Position numbers and translations under genes: made by a program. Positions 38,644 through 48,737 of a DNA stretch of 64,000 nt are shown one piece after another (position 1 is the stretch's first letter; every line of letters begins with the position of its first letter). Below the pieces are notes generated by a model. That model worked only from the letters and a program-made list of their open reading frames with translations. It was not told the DNA's origin and ran no database searches. The stretch is from positions 97,104 to 161,103 of the forward strand of contig NZ_JAKNCT010000008.1 in NCBI RefSeq assembly GCF_022134585.1. Direction: 5' to 3'. This stretch comes from Mesosutterella porci (GTDB lineage Bacteria > Pseudomonadota > Gammaproteobacteria > Burkholderiales > Burkholderiaceae_F).

Positions 38644-41600
38644 CAGCGCACGAAGCGCAGCTTCACGCCTCCCACCGTTGACTTCTTGTCGAACTCGGGG
38701 CCGGTGATGAAGATCCGGTTCTCCTTGATTCCGGCCTCCGAGACGGCTCTGGCTATGTGCCTGCAGCGCGCATCGGCGAGCCGCCCGATGTTCGAGCGGT
38801 CAGGAGCGACCGCCTTGTAGAGCCTGCTTTCCATCTCGGACACGGACAATCCCTTCGGGTCTTCTTTCGGGAACTGCATCGCGAAAAGCGCCCGCACGGC
38901 CGCTTCGCGGCTGCGTTCTTTTTCAGGCATGGTCGACTGGGCGACCTTCAGCAGTCCGTTGTAGGTTCTCTGGTGAAGCGCCTCGCTGTCGCCGTTCTGG
39001 TTGATGAGCGGCGTGATCTCGAGCTTCGCGTCAGGATGCTCCTTCAGGGCCTTCACGATCTGGGTGACCGTGCTCTGCTGGTCGGCCGTGAGCCTGCTCT
39101 GGCCCGACAGGAACGGCACCAGGACGGGCTTGGAAGACGAGCTGGCGCTGAAGTTCGCAAGCGAGGCGAGCAGGTTCACCGGCGAGGCGACCACCTTGAT
39201 GATCAGGTTCTTCAGCCCCGTGAGCACGAGGTCGCTCAGCGAGAACTGCGGATCAGCGAGGTCGCCGGAAATCGGCAGATCGAAGTCGATGTTGCCCTTG
39301 CTGTCAGTGAGCAGCGAGGTGGCCAGGGTGACCGGCAGGCTGATGGAGGTCTCGTTGGGGATGTACGGGCCCCAGCCGAGCTGCTCGATCACGACGTGGT
39401 TGTCCGCCTTGATCTTCGTCTTGTCGGTCATCGTGATGTCGCTTTTCACGCTGAGGTTGCCCTTCTGGATCGGGTAGGAGACGTAGTGGACGCTGTAGGG
39501 TGTGAAAAACGGCATGGAAACCGCCGTGAGGGTGCCCTTGGCGGTGAGCTTGCCCTTGTCGACGAAGGGCGAGCCGCTGCCGGTGATGCTGAGCTTTGAG
39601 GAGCCGTTGATGAGGGCGCTCGCGGTGAGGGTGGAGGGCGTGTTGCCGCCCCCGTAGACCACGGGTTTCACGCTTACGTTGAGGCTGCCGAAGCGGAACT
39701 GCCCGGCCGGCCGCACGAGCTTGTCGACGAAGGTGAAGCCTCCGTCCTTGATGGAGAACTCGCCCACTCTCACCGGCTGGTTGGGCTGGCGGCCGATGCG
39801 CTTTTCCTCGGCTGCGACCTTCTTCTTGATTTCCTCCCGGGTCTGCTTCGCCTTTTCGGCCGATCCCCTCTTGCCCAGAAGCGGATCGATGTCGAGGTTG
39901 CCCTTGGCATCGCGCGAGATGCTGTAGCGGGGCTTTTCAATGGCGATGCGGCCGATGTTCACGGTGCCGCTGGCCGGCGCGTTGACTCCCGTGACCGAGG
40001 CGAGATCCACGCGCCCGAACCGGGCGCCGCCGCCCTCGACCTGGAAAGCGCTCGAGCGGGCCGAGGCCGATTCCAGCGTGAGGTGGCCCGAAGCGCCGCT
40101 CTGCCAGTTGAACTTCCGCACGGACAGCGTGTCGGAGAGCGTGGAGACGCGGGCGGCGTTCACCGGCGAGATCGCCTGGGCCTTGGCGAGGTCGGCGCTG
40201 TCAAGGCTGAGGGAAGTCTCCGCGGCTTTTTCAAAGGCCGCGCCGCGCAACACCGCATGCTCGGTGTTGAAGTCAAACAGATCGACCGTGGACTTCACCC
40301 CGTCGGCGCTGATTTCGGGCGCGGAGAAGGTGATCCGGTCGGCGAGCCTGAAGGAGCTGCCCGAAACGGTGAGCGAGCTCAGGCTCGCCTTGACCGGCGT
40401 GTCCCCGGCCACCTCGATGTGCGAGGGCTGGGAGTTCACGCGCTCCGCGCCGACGTCGACTGCGCCGTTCGGATTCGTGTCGACTGCGACGCGCAGGCCC
40501 TCAAGTCCGATCCGGTCGGTTCCTCCCTGAACGGGCGAGGCGCTGAAGCTGCTGCCTGAGACCGAGGCTGCCTTTGCGGTGACGCCGAGCGTCTTGGCCT
40601 TTCCCTTCCAGAGAACCGACAGGTTCTGGGCGTCGCTGCCGCGCGCAGTGGCGCTGAAGGAGCCTGCCTTGAGCGAGGTGCCCTCCGCGGAGAGCTTCAT
40701 TCCGGAGACGGTGGCGTTCTCCGTCCGGCCGTCCCAGCCCGCCCGCAGGCTGTCCGCATTGAACTTATCGAGCCTGCCCTCAAAGGTGCCGGCTTTCAGC
40801 TCGGGCGTGGTGAGGGCGAGCGAGCGAGCATTGAGATCAATCCGGCCGGACTCCGCGGCCCAGCCGAGTTCCAGGTTGCGGGCCGCGGCCGAAGTGTCGA
40901 CCGAAAAGCCGCTTTCGGGCAGCGCGAAGTGCCCTTCTCCGAGGTCGAGCTTCGCGAATTTCAGGCTGAGGTCTTTTTTATAGGCGGCGTCAAACTGCGC
41001 GGCCCGGGCCGATCCCAGGCGGATGTCGAGGGAGGAGCCCCCGTTTTGCGCGAGCGCGGCCTTCTTCAGGCCGAGGTCGCCCTGAGCGTGCACCGAAAGG
41101 GGCTCTGAGCTCAGATCGAAGTCGAGGTTCGTCTTCAGGGTGGCCTGTCCGTCAAGGCTCCAGCCTGCGTTCTGCGCATAGCCTGAAAGTTTTCCAAGGG
41201 CGAGCCGCTGGGCGTCGACGGAGGCTTTGCCGCGCAGCGCCCCGAGCTCAATGCCGCCGTTGGCCCGCAGGGATCCTCCCAGCAGCCTGGCGGAAACCTC
41301 GAAAGGCGTTGTCTCTCCCTCCTTCATCGTGATGTTGGTGGCGGCGGCCGTAAGGCTGTCCGCGTCGATGCGGGCTCCGTGCGCGGCCTGGTCTTCCAGC
41401 AGGAAGCGGCCTTTTTCGAGCGCCGCGCTGCGGACAACCCAGGCGAAATCTGAGCCGCCCTTCTTCTTTTCAGCCTCTGCGTCTTCCGCGGATTTTTCAT
41501 CGGCCTTGGCGGAAGCGGTTTTGAAGAGGCCGCTCCAGTCGAGCGATCCGTCGGCGAGCCGCTGCATCCGCACGGACGGCGACTCGAGGCTCACGGACTT

Positions 41601-42566
41601 CACCTCGGCCTTATGGTTGATGAGGTCGATCTCGGCCGAGTCGACCTTGAGCGAGCTGAAGGCAATCGAGTTGGCCGCCGGCGCACCGTTGAGAGCCATG
41701 GCGAAGTCCTTCGCCTCGGCGCTGAAGTCGATCAGGATCGTGCCCGGGGTTTTGGCCGTGCCCTGCGCGAAGGTGACGTCGGCCGCCGCCGTGACGGAGC
41801 CGCTGCTCACGGCCGCGTTGAGCGGCAGCATGCGCGCGAGGTGCGGCAGGCTGTAGTCCTTCAGGTCGAAATGCATCTGCGTGGCGCGGGTGTCCTTGAA
41901 GGGCAGCGAGCGGCCGTGCGCCTCAAAGGCCGAGCCGTTCGCCTTCAGCCTGAGCTCGGGCAGGACGTTGATGTTGCGGTCCGAGCCGATCGAGCCGATG
42001 AAGGGAATGCCAAGGTTGATCTCCGTGATCTGCTCATCGACCCCGTGGGACGGGATCGAGATGCGGAAGTCCGAATTCGAAAGCCTCACGTTGTTGAGGC
42101 TGAATCGGAAAGGCTCCTCGCCGGGCTTTTCGGGCTGGGGCGGAAGGCGCTTGTGAATGCTGTCGATCACGTCCTGGAAGTTCGTGACGCCGTTTTCGTC
42201 CACGCTCAGTGCGCCGCTCAGATGGTCGACCGACAGGGCGTCGAGCACGACTCCGAAGCGGGTGATGGAGGACAGGGCGGCCACGTTGGCGTAGAGGCTG
42301 CCGATGGTGACCGGCTTGTCGGCCTCCGAGCGGCCCGACAGCCGTATGTCCCGTGCCGTGAGCTCTACGGTCCAGGGGTTGAAGCGGACTTCTCCGATCG
42401 AGAGTTTGCGCCCGAGCAGATTCGAGACAGGCCCGGAGGCCGCCCACTTCAAGCCTGACGGCAGCGCCCACCAGCCCAGCGCTGAATAAATGCCGTACGC
42501 AGCCGCCACGCCAATGGCAACCTTTGAAACCCGGTTGAGCCTCATCCTCGAACCTTCCTTTCGCAA
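38643..42566 (-). CDS. DUF748/AsmA-like giant envelope protein
   Basis: The 1307-aa protein starts with a single N-terminal membrane anchor (about residues 10-27). It continues as an extended series of beta-rich repeats of AsmA/YdbH character, with many A-x-x-x-S-L-x-x patterns. DUF748-like sequence is recognisable near 930-1150. The last 150 residues resemble a peptidoglycan-binding or OmpA-like end (D-A-K-L-E-I-T-P-L-I and a terminal L-A-D-A-R-C segment). Such proteins are thought to bridge inner and outer membrane for lipid or phospholipid transport. Role inferred from family only. Confidence 0.75.
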   Translation of the reverse strand: MRKEGSRMRLNRVSKVAIGVAAAYGIYSALGWWALPSGLKWAASGPVSNLLGRKLSIGEVRFNPWTVELTARDIRLSGRSEADKPVTIGSLYANVAALSSITRFGVVLDALSVDHLSGALSVDENGVTNFQDVIDSIHKRLPPQPEKPGEEPFRFSLNNVRLSNSDFRISIPSHGVDEQITEINLGIPFIGSIGSDRNINVLPELRLKANGSAFEAHGRSLPFKDTRATQMHFDLKDYSLPHLARMLPLNAAVSSGSVTAAADVTFAQGTAKTPGTILIDFSAEAKDFAMALNGAPAANSIAFSSLKVDSAEIDLINHKAEVKSVSLESPSVRMQRLADGSLDWSGLFKTASAKADEKSAEDAEAEKKKGGSDFAWVVRSAALEKGRFLLEDQAAHGARIDADSLTAAATNITMKEGETTPFEVSARLLGGSLRANGGIELGALRGKASVDAQRLALGKLSGYAQNAGWSLDGQATLKTNLDFDLSSEPLSVHAQGDLGLKKAALAQNGGSSLDIRLGSARAAQFDAAYKKDLSLKFAKLDLGEGHFALPESGFSVDTSAAARNLELGWAAESGRIDLNARSLALTTPELKAGTFEGRLDKFNADSLRAGWDGRTENATVSGMKLSAEGTSLKAGSFSATARGSDAQNLSVLWKGKAKTLGVTAKAASVSGSSFSASPVQGGTDRIGLEGLRVAVDTNPNGAVDVGAERVNSQPSHIEVAGDTPVKASLSSLTVSGSSFRLADRITFSAPEISADGVKSTVDLFDFNTEHAVLRGAAFEKAAETSLSLDSADLAKAQAISPVNAARVSTLSDTLSVRKFNWQSGASGHLTLESASARSSAFQVEGGGARFGRVDLASVTGVNAPASGTVNIGRIAIEKPRYSISRDAKGNLDIDPLLGKRGSAEKAKQTREEIKKKVAAEEKRIGRQPNQPVRVGEFSIKDGGFTFVDKLVRPAGQFRFGSLNVSVKPVVYGGGNTPSTLTASALINGSSKLSITGSGSPFVDKGKLTAKGTLTAVSMPFFTPYSVHYVSYPIQKGNLSVKSDITMTDKTKIKADNHVVIEQLGWGPYIPNETSISLPVTLATSLLTDSKGNIDFDLPISGDLADPQFSLSDLVLTGLKNLIIKVVASPVNLLASLANFSASSSSKPVLVPFLSGQSRLTADQQSTVTQIVKALKEHPDAKLEITPLINQNGDSEALHQRTYNGLLKVAQSTMPEKERSREAAVRALFAMQFPKEDPKGLSVSEMESRLYKAVAPDRSNIGRLADARCRHIARAVSEAGIKENRIFITGPEFDKKSTVGGVKLRFVR

Positions 42567-42698
42567 ATGCCGATGAGGCCGGCTGGCGCGGGATGCGCGG
42601 AGCCGGCAGTTGAGAAAAGTCTAATGCCTTTGGGGGCGTGCGGTGTCAGAACGGACTCTTCGGGGCGCTTCCGATCGCCGGCCTGGACAAGAATTGTT

Positions 42699-43376
42699 TC
42701 AAATCTTGGATAAAACTTTAAGGAGGTCGGCCGGGTCCCTGAGCACCGCGAGGGGGGCGAGCTCCTCGACTGCGGCGCGGCCGCCGTCGTAGTAGCCCCA
42801 GGATGCGAACACGGGCGCCGCGCCCGCCCGGCGGGCCGCCAGGAGGTCTCGGGGGTCGTCGCCGCAAAGCGCGCTCTGAGCGGGCTCTGCCCCGAGCCCG
42901 CTCAGAGCCAGCAGGACTCCGTCCGGGGCGGGCTTTGGAGGAAGCCCCGGTCGGGCGCCCACCACGCAGCCGCAGTGCTCAAAGGCCTTGAGCGCCCGGA
43001 CGATCTTGCGCGCGAAAGGCTCGGGCTTGTTCGTGACCACGCCCCAGGCAATCCCCGCGCGCTCGAGCGCCCCGAGGAGCTCCGCAATGCCGGGAAAGAG
43101 GCTGGGCGCTGCGGCGCACCTGCGCTCGTAGTCTTCGAAGAAGGCCTGGCGTAGCTGTTCGTAGCCGGGCGATGCGGGCGTGACTCCGAGCCCCGCGCGC
43201 AACAGCGCGACAGACCCCTCCGAGGCCGCCGCCCGGTACTTTTCGGGCGGCAGGGCCTCAAGGCCTTTCGCACGGCGCAGGACGTTGACGGACGCCGCAA
43301 GATCGCGGACGGAATCCACGAGGGTGCCGTCCATGTCGAACAGGACGCACCGGCAGTTTGTCGAAGAAGAGGGCAT
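42699..43376 (-). CDS. gph: HAD-family phosphoglycolate phosphatase
   Basis: The 225-aa protein has the HAD motif I D-M-D-G-T-L-V-D-S near residue 14, motif II V-T-N-K-P, and motif III/IV G-D-D-P-R-D. It resembles Gph, which dephosphorylates 2-phosphoglycolate, but HAD specificity is hard to assign from sequence. It follows the ompA gene on the same strand, separated from it by a strong terminator. Confidence 0.75.
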   Translation of the reverse strand: MPSSSTNCRCVLFDMDGTLVDSVRDLAASVNVLRRAKGLEALPPEKYRAAASEGSVALLRAGLGVTPASPGYEQLRQAFFEDYERRCAAAPSLFPGIAELLGALERAGIAWGVVTNKPEPFARKIVRALKAFEHCGCVVGARPGLPPKPAPDGVLLALSGLGAEPAQSALCGDDPRDLLAARRAGAAPVFASWGYYDGGRAAVEELAPLAVLRDPADLLKVLSKI

Positions 43377-43425
43377 TTTTGCAGGGAGGGCGCCGGACGG
43401 AGCCGGCCGGGGAAAAGACGGGCAT

Positions 43426-43459
43426 AAAAAATCCGCTCCATGAAGGAGCGGATTTTTTT
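43426..43459. terminator. Bidirectional terminator behind ompA
   Basis: AAAAAATCCGCTCC (43426-43436 region) and GGAGCGGATTTTTT form a perfect inverted repeat with a short ATGA-type loop. It is flanked by an A tract and a T tract, so it can act in both directions. It lies 30 bases beyond the ompA stop. Confidence 0.85.
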
Positions 43460-43488
43460 ATCTCAGATCCTCGTGCGGAGGAGAGAGA

Positions 43489-44217
43489 TTACTTGGCCTC
43501 GCGGGTGCCGACCACTTCGATCACAGCACGGCGGTTCGGCTGCAGGCACTTGACGAGCTGCTTGAAGTTCTTGATCTTGCCCTTCTTGGAGGGGTTCGGG
43601 CAGTTCACAACAGGATCAGCCTCGCCCTTGCCGGCGGTCTTGATCACGTTGGCGCTCACGCCCTTGCTGACCAGGTAGCCCTTCACGGCTTTAGCGCGGC
43701 GCTCGGACAGCTTCTGGTTGTAGGAGGCCTTGCCGAGGCGGTCAGTGTAGCCGGTGGAGTTGACCACTTCGAGATCCACGCCGGCGAGGCGGGAGACCAG
43801 CTCATCGAGCTTCGCCTTTCCGGCGGGCTTCAGAGTGGCCTTGTCGAAGTCGAACAGGGTGTCGGCGGAGAGGGTGACCTTTTCACGCTTCGGGGCGGCG
43901 GCAGGAGCCGGGGCGGGAGCAGGAGCCGGGGCGGGAGCAGCCTTCGGAGCCGGAGCAGCCTTCGGAGCCGGAGCGGTGCAGGCAGCCTTGCTCAGGATTT
44001 CCTTGTCGCACTGGCAGCCAAAGCCTTTAAGGCCCTGGGCTTCGGCGAGAGCCGGGGTCCAGTAGCCGGTGCGCCAGCAAAGGCCGTACGGATCCATCAC
44101 AACCTTGCCGTCGCTGGAAATGACATAAGGATTTGCCGTTTCAGCAGCCATGACAGAACCAGAAGCGGCGAGCATGACGGCAGCCAGCAGACCACCAATC
44201 TTCGCGGAAGTGTTCAT
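43489..44217 (-). CDS. OmpA-family outer-membrane protein without beta-barrel
   Basis: The 242-aa product has a signal peptide (M-N-T-S-A-K then a hydrophobic core, cleavage near A-M-A). A short Cys-containing N-terminal domain follows, then a Pro/Ala linker with repeated A-P-A-P units (about 84-115) and a C-terminal OmpA domain with L-F-D-F-D-K-A-T-L and Y-T-D-R-L-G, the diaminopimelate-binding residues. The normal eight-stranded barrel is missing, as in the small OmpA proteins of Betaproteobacteria. ATG 44217 is preferred over a longer frame because it starts the signal peptide. Codon use looks like a highly expressed gene. Confidence 0.85.
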   Translation of the reverse strand: MNTSAKIGGLLAAVMLAASGSVMAAETANPYVISSDGKVVMDPYGLCWRTGYWTPALAEAQGLKGFGCQCDKEILSKAACTAPAPKAAPAPKAAPAPAPAPAPAPAAAPKREKVTLSADTLFDFDKATLKPAGKAKLDELVSRLAGVDLEVVNSTGYTDRLGKASYNQKLSERRAKAVKGYLVSKGVSANVIKTAGKGEADPVVNCPNPSKKGKIKNFKQLVKCLQPNRRAVIEVVGTREAK

Positions 44218-44370
44218 TTTTTCCTCTTTCCTTTTTTTTCGGCCCCCGTCTCCGGGAACCATTAATAATCCCAAAAGCAGATGAGCAGGGTACGACCCTA
44301 TCGCTGATCACTGCCTGCATCCTCGGGAAACAGCCGCTCTCCTTTTTACAGGAAAGACCTGTCTTCCAAG

Positions 44371-45690
44371 CTATGGCTCTACCGTATTTTGCCACTTATG
44401 GGCAATGGAGAGTGCTCGACTACGGGACATCCCCGAGAGGGAACGGATGGTTTGCTGTTTTTCGACAACCAGCCGGCCATCTATCCACACATGGGTAATA
44501 TTTTCCCTACCGGCACTGTAAAGCAACTGCGCGGCCGGTTCAAGTACCGGGACACTGGTAATTTCCTCAAGAAGAACGCTGAAAACATCAGCATTTTTAC
44601 TAGCTTCGAGGGAGCCGATCTCCTTGTCCCAGCCGAGCGCCTTCGCCCCGCCCATCGTAGCCGCATACAACATCTTGTGGACCGGGGCGGCGGTCGGGTC
44701 GCCTGCCGTGGCTTTGGCGAGCATGGCCGCAAGCCGGGTCTCCGCGAGCATGTCGAGCTTGTCGTTGCTGGCCGCTCCGTCGGTGCCGATGCCCAGATTG
44801 ATGCCGGCCTTCATGATCCGCTCGACAGGGGCGAAGCCGCTTGCGAGCTTCAGGTTGGAGCTCGGGCAGTGGCACACCGAGGCGCCGGCCCGCGCGAGGG
44901 TGCCGATGTCCTCGTCGTTCAGGTGCACCGAATGCACGGAGATGAGGCGGCTGCTCACGATGCCGAGCCGCCGGAGCCTTTCGATCGGGCGGCAGCCGTA
45001 TTTTTCCATTGATTCGCGGATCTCGGCGGCTGTCTCATGGATGTGAATGTGCACCGGCAGCCCGTAGCGTTCCGACAGGCCGGCCAGCGCCCGCATGGAC
45101 TCGTCGCCCACCGTATAGGGGGCGTGGGGGGCCACCGTCACGTGCACGCGGGGGTTGCCCCGGAACTGCTGGATCACTTCCTCGGCTTTTTTCAGGTATT
45201 CGTCGTCGGTTTTCGCCCAGGCCGAGGGGAAGCCGATCAGGAAGGCCGAGACCGCACAGCGCATCCCGGCCTCTGTGAGGCCCCGCGCGGCATCGGCCGG
45301 GAAGAAGTAATGGTCGTTGGTGCAGGTGACGCCCGACTGGACCATTTCCTCGCCGGCGAGCCGGCTGCCCTCGTAGACGAACTCCGGCCCCATGCAGCGG
45401 CCCTCGGCGGGCCAGATCTTCTTCTGCAGCCAGTCCTGGAGGCACAGGTCGGGTCCGAGCCCGCGCAGCAGGTTCATCGCCGCGTGCGAGTGCAGGTTGA
45501 CCAGCCCCGGCAGCAGCACCTCCCCGGGCAGCTCCACGGTCTCGCGGGCCTCGAACTGCCCGGCCTCGGAAGCGGGGGCGATCGCCGCGATTCGTCCTTC
45601 GCTCACGGCAAGCACATGGTTTTTGAGTACGACCCCTTCGGGGACGACGGGAATCATCCAGGTGGGCTTCAGGAGTTTTTCAACCTGCAT
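44371..45690 (-). CDS. Amidohydrolase (TRZ/ATZ or methylthioadenosine/SAH deaminase-like)
   Basis: The 439-aa metal-dependent hydrolase shows the N-terminal H-S-H-A-A-M metal site, H-V-T-V-A-P-H-A-P-Y, H-I-H-E-T and G-T-D-G-A-A-S-N-D, characteristic of the SAH/MTA deaminase (MtaD) and TRZ/ATZ family. It probably deaminates an adenosine or triazine-like compound. ATG 45690 starts M-Q-V-E-K-L, whereas a longer frame runs through a terminator hairpin and is rejected. Confidence 0.8.
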   Translation of the reverse strand: MQVEKLLKPTWMIPVVPEGVVLKNHVLAVSEGRIAAIAPASEAGQFEARETVELPGEVLLPGLVNLHSHAAMNLLRGLGPDLCLQDWLQKKIWPAEGRCMGPEFVYEGSRLAGEEMVQSGVTCTNDHYFFPADAARGLTEAGMRCAVSAFLIGFPSAWAKTDDEYLKKAEEVIQQFRGNPRVHVTVAPHAPYTVGDESMRALAGLSERYGLPVHIHIHETAAEIRESMEKYGCRPIERLRRLGIVSSRLISVHSVHLNDEDIGTLARAGASVCHCPSSNLKLASGFAPVERIMKAGINLGIGTDGAASNDKLDMLAETRLAAMLAKATAGDPTAAPVHKMLYAATMGGAKALGWDKEIGSLEASKNADVFSVLLEEITSVPVLEPAAQLLYSAGRENITHVWIDGRLVVEKQQTIRSLSGMSRSRALSIAHKWQNTVEP

Positions 45691-45721
45691 GGCGGTGGGT
45701 TCCTCAGTAGTGGGATAAAGC

Positions 45722-45747
45722 AAAACCCCGGGGGAAAGCCCCGGGGC
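45722..45747 (-). terminator. Terminator between valS and the amidohydrolase
   Basis: CCCCGGGG-type palindrome with an AAAG loop. On the minus strand a TTTT tract follows it. It lies about 85 bases past the valS stop. Confidence 0.6.
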
Positions 45748-45781
45748 CGGTGCGCTGCGAGCGCGTGCGGCGGAGGCTGCG

Positions 45782-45815
45782 CGCCCGCGCAAGGGCATCA
45801 GCCCTTGCGCGGGCG
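45782..45815. repeat. Perfect 15-bp hairpin after valS
   Basis: Bases 45782-45796 and 45801-45815 form a perfect 15-bp G+C inverted repeat with a four-base ATCA loop. It starts 14 bases past the valS stop. No T tract follows, so it may protect the mRNA 3' end rather than terminate. Confidence 0.75.
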
Positions 45816-45829
45816 GGCTTCGCCCCGCC

Positions 45830-48664
45830 TCAAGCCGCGGGGAGCTTCGAGAGCTGCTCGCGGTTTTTCTCGAGCGCCTTGGAGAAGTCCTCGAGCCGGG
45901 TCTTCTCCTGCTGCACGATCGCGGCGGGGGCCTTCGAGACGAAGCGCTCGTTGCCGAGCTTCGCGCGGCATTTGCGCACTTCGCCCTCGAGCCGCGCGAT
46001 TTCCTTCGTGAGCCTGTCGTGCTCGGCGGCTACGTCGATTTTGATGACGAGCATCAGGTGCCAGTCCTCGACGATGGAAACCGGGGCGATCGAGCCCGGA
46101 TTGATGCTGTCGATGCTGTCGACGAGCTCCACCGACTCGAGCCGTGCGAGGCCCTTCAGGTACGGGGCGATCTCGCGGGCCTCGTCCCTGGGGCCCTGGA
46201 TCGCGAGAGGCACGCGCTTCGAGGGCGCGAGCAGCATCTGGCTGCGCAGCGCGCGGACGGCCTCCACCATCTTCTTCGTGACGGCCATGCGGCGGTCGGC
46301 CTGCGGGCACTCCGCGAAGTCTCCGGGCTTCGGGTACGGGGCCACCATCACGGAGGTCGTCTCGCCGGGGTCCCGGCGTCCGGCCGCGACGGAGACCTTC
46401 TGCCAGAGCTCTTCGGTGATGAAGGGGATGATCGGGTGGGCGAGCCTCAGCGTCGCTTCGAGCACCCGCGCGAGCGTGTTGCGGGTGGCGCGCTGCTCGG
46501 CCTCGCTGCCGGAGGTGAGCCGCACCTTGGCCGCTTCGAGGTACCAGTCGCAGAACTCGTCCCAGACGAAGGAGTAGATCGCGTTCGCGGCGAGGTCGAG
46601 GCGGTAGCCCTCATAGGACTTGATGACCGTGCGGATCGTGCGCGAGAGCTCGCCCTCGATCCACCGGTCGATGAAGCCGGGCTTCATCTCTCCGCCCTGC
46701 AGGCCGCAGTCCCGGCCCTCGACGTTCATCAGCACGTAGCGGGTGGCGTTCCACAGCTTGTTGCAGAAGTTGCGGTAGCCCTCGCAGCGCTTCACGTCGA
46801 AGTTGACGTTCTGGCCGAGCGTCGCGTAGGCCGCCATCGTGAAGCGCAGGGCGTCCGCCCCGTAGGCCTGCATGCCGTTCGGGAAGTTCTTCTTCAGCTT
46901 GGCGATCACCTGGGGCGCCTTCTCCGGGCGCCGCAGCCCCATCGTGTTCTTCTTGATGAGCCCCTCAAGGTCGATGCCCTGGATCAGGTCGAGCGGATCG
47001 ATCGTGTTGCCCTCGCTCTTGCTCATCTTGTGGCCGTCGGCGTCGCGCACGAGCCCATGCATGTAGACGTTCCTGAACGGCACGCGCCCCGTGAAGTGCT
47101 TGGTCATCATCACCATGCGGGCGACCCAGAAGAAGATGATGTCGTAGCCCGTCACGAGCACCGTCGAGGGCAGGTAAAGCTCGTAGGCCTTCTTGTCGTC
47201 TCCCTGGGGGTCGGGCCAGCCCAGGGTGGAAAACGGCACCATGGCCGAGGAGAACCAGGTGTCGAGGACGTCGGGGTCCTGGCGCAGCGCGACGCCTTCG
47301 CCGGCCTGCCGCTGGGCCTCCTCGAGCGAGGCGGCGACGTAGCAGTGTCCGTCTGCGTCGTACCAGGCCGGGATCTGGTGGCCCCAGAGCAGCTGCCTCG
47401 ACAGGCACCAGTCCTGGATGTTGGTGAGCCAGTGGCGGTAGACGCTCCTCCACTGCTCGGGGAAAATGTTCACCTCGCCCGATTCCATCGCCTCAAGGCC
47501 GATCTGCGCGAGGCTCTTACCGGGATGGGTGGAGTGCTCGCCCGCGGGCTTGCTCATGGCCATGTACCACTGCTCGGAGAGCATCGGCTCGACGATCTCG
47601 CCGGTGCGCGGAACGCGCGGCACCATGTGGCGGATCTTCTTCTCGCCCAGCAGCAGCCCCTGCGCCTTCAGGTCCGCGAGCACCGCTTTGCGGGCCTCGT
47701 AGCGGTCCATGCCCACGTATTTGGCCGGGGCGTTTTCGTTGATCTTCGCGTCCTTAGTGAGGATCGACAGGCAGCGCAGGCCGTGGCGGCGGCCGACCTC
47801 GAAGTCGTTGAAGTCGTGGGCCGGCGTGATCTTCACGCAGCCCGAGCCGAATTCACGGTCGACGTAGGCGTCGGCGATCACCGGGATGTCGCGGCCGCAC
47901 AGCGGCAGATGCACTTTGTGGCCCACGAGATCCTTGTAGCGCTCGTCTTCAGGGTGCACTGCGATCGCCTCGTCGCCGAAGAGCGTTTCCGGCCGCGTCG
48001 TCGCGACGACGACGTCGCGGCCGCCGTCAGCGGCCGGGTAGCGGATTTCCCAGAGGAAGCCGTCTTCCTCCTCGGGCTCCACCTCGACGTCGGAGACCGC
48101 GCTCTGCAGCTTCGGGTCCCAGTTCACCAGCCGGGTGCCCTTGTAGATCAAGCCCTCGCGGTACAGGCGCACGAACGTCTCGCGCACGACCCGCGAGAGC
48201 TTCTCGTCCATCGTGAAGTAGGTGCGCTGCCAGTCGACCGAGTCGCCGAGGCGGCGCATCTGCTTGAGGATGGTGCCGCCGGAGAACTTCTTCCATTCGA
48301 GCACCTTGGCGACGAACTGCTCGCGGGTGAGCGACTTCGGGTTGATGCCCTGCTTCTCGAGCTGGCGCTCGACCACGATCTGGGCGGAAATGCCCGCATG
48401 GTCCGTGCCCGGCAGCCACAGCGTGTTGTAGCCCGCCATGCGGTGATAGCGGGTGAGCGTGTCCATGACGGTCTGGTTGAAGGCGTGCCCCATGTGCAGG
48501 ATGCCCGTGATGTTGGGCGGGGGCAGCTGGATGGAGAAGGCCGGGCGGCCGGCTTCAAGGCCCGCGCGGAAGTAGCCGCGCCTTTCCCATTCCGGGTACC
48601 AGCGGGCCTCGATGTCGGCGGGCTCGAAGCTCTTGGCGAGTTCAGAGGTGTTAGCAGATGTCAT
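45830..48664 (-). CDS. valS: Valyl-tRNA synthetase
   Basis: The 944-aa class I synthetase has H-M-G-H (the HIGH motif, in [11 protein letters not shown]), the CP1 editing domain, K-M-S-K-S, and a C-terminal coiled coil (about 880-940) with L-T-K-E-I-A-R-L-E. It charges tRNA-Val and edits threonyl errors. Its length is normal. It lies downstream of holC and a Pro-rich gene on the same strand. Confidence 0.97.
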   Translation of the reverse strand: MTSANTSELAKSFEPADIEARWYPEWERRGYFRAGLEAGRPAFSIQLPPPNITGILHMGHAFNQTVMDTLTRYHRMAGYNTLWLPGTDHAGISAQIVVERQLEKQGINPKSLTREQFVAKVLEWKKFSGGTILKQMRRLGDSVDWQRTYFTMDEKLSRVVRETFVRLYREGLIYKGTRLVNWDPKLQSAVSDVEVEPEEEDGFLWEIRYPAADGGRDVVVATTRPETLFGDEAIAVHPEDERYKDLVGHKVHLPLCGRDIPVIADAYVDREFGSGCVKITPAHDFNDFEVGRRHGLRCLSILTKDAKINENAPAKYVGMDRYEARKAVLADLKAQGLLLGEKKIRHMVPRVPRTGEIVEPMLSEQWYMAMSKPAGEHSTHPGKSLAQIGLEAMESGEVNIFPEQWRSVYRHWLTNIQDWCLSRQLLWGHQIPAWYDADGHCYVAASLEEAQRQAGEGVALRQDPDVLDTWFSSAMVPFSTLGWPDPQGDDKKAYELYLPSTVLVTGYDIIFFWVARMVMMTKHFTGRVPFRNVYMHGLVRDADGHKMSKSEGNTIDPLDLIQGIDLEGLIKKNTMGLRRPEKAPQVIAKLKKNFPNGMQAYGADALRFTMAAYATLGQNVNFDVKRCEGYRNFCNKLWNATRYVLMNVEGRDCGLQGGEMKPGFIDRWIEGELSRTIRTVIKSYEGYRLDLAANAIYSFVWDEFCDWYLEAAKVRLTSGSEAEQRATRNTLARVLEATLRLAHPIIPFITEELWQKVSVAAGRRDPGETTSVMVAPYPKPGDFAECPQADRRMAVTKKMVEAVRALRSQMLLAPSKRVPLAIQGPRDEAREIAPYLKGLARLESVELVDSIDSINPGSIAPVSIVEDWHLMLVIKIDVAAEHDRLTKEIARLEGEVRKCRAKLGNERFVSKAPAAIVQQEKTRLEDFSKALEKNREQLSKLPAA

Positions 48665-48737
48665 CTTGGAAAATCAGATGTCTTGAATCCAAAGGGGTAA
48701 TGAGGGGGAATTATCGCATTTCCGCCCTGGCGCGGCG

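Noticed and set aside
46019..48700. A long open frame (893 codons) antisense to valS
   Set aside because: The valS frame has all synthetase motifs. The antisense frame is the usual by-product of G+C-rich third positions, with Arg/Val/His-rich low-complexity translation.
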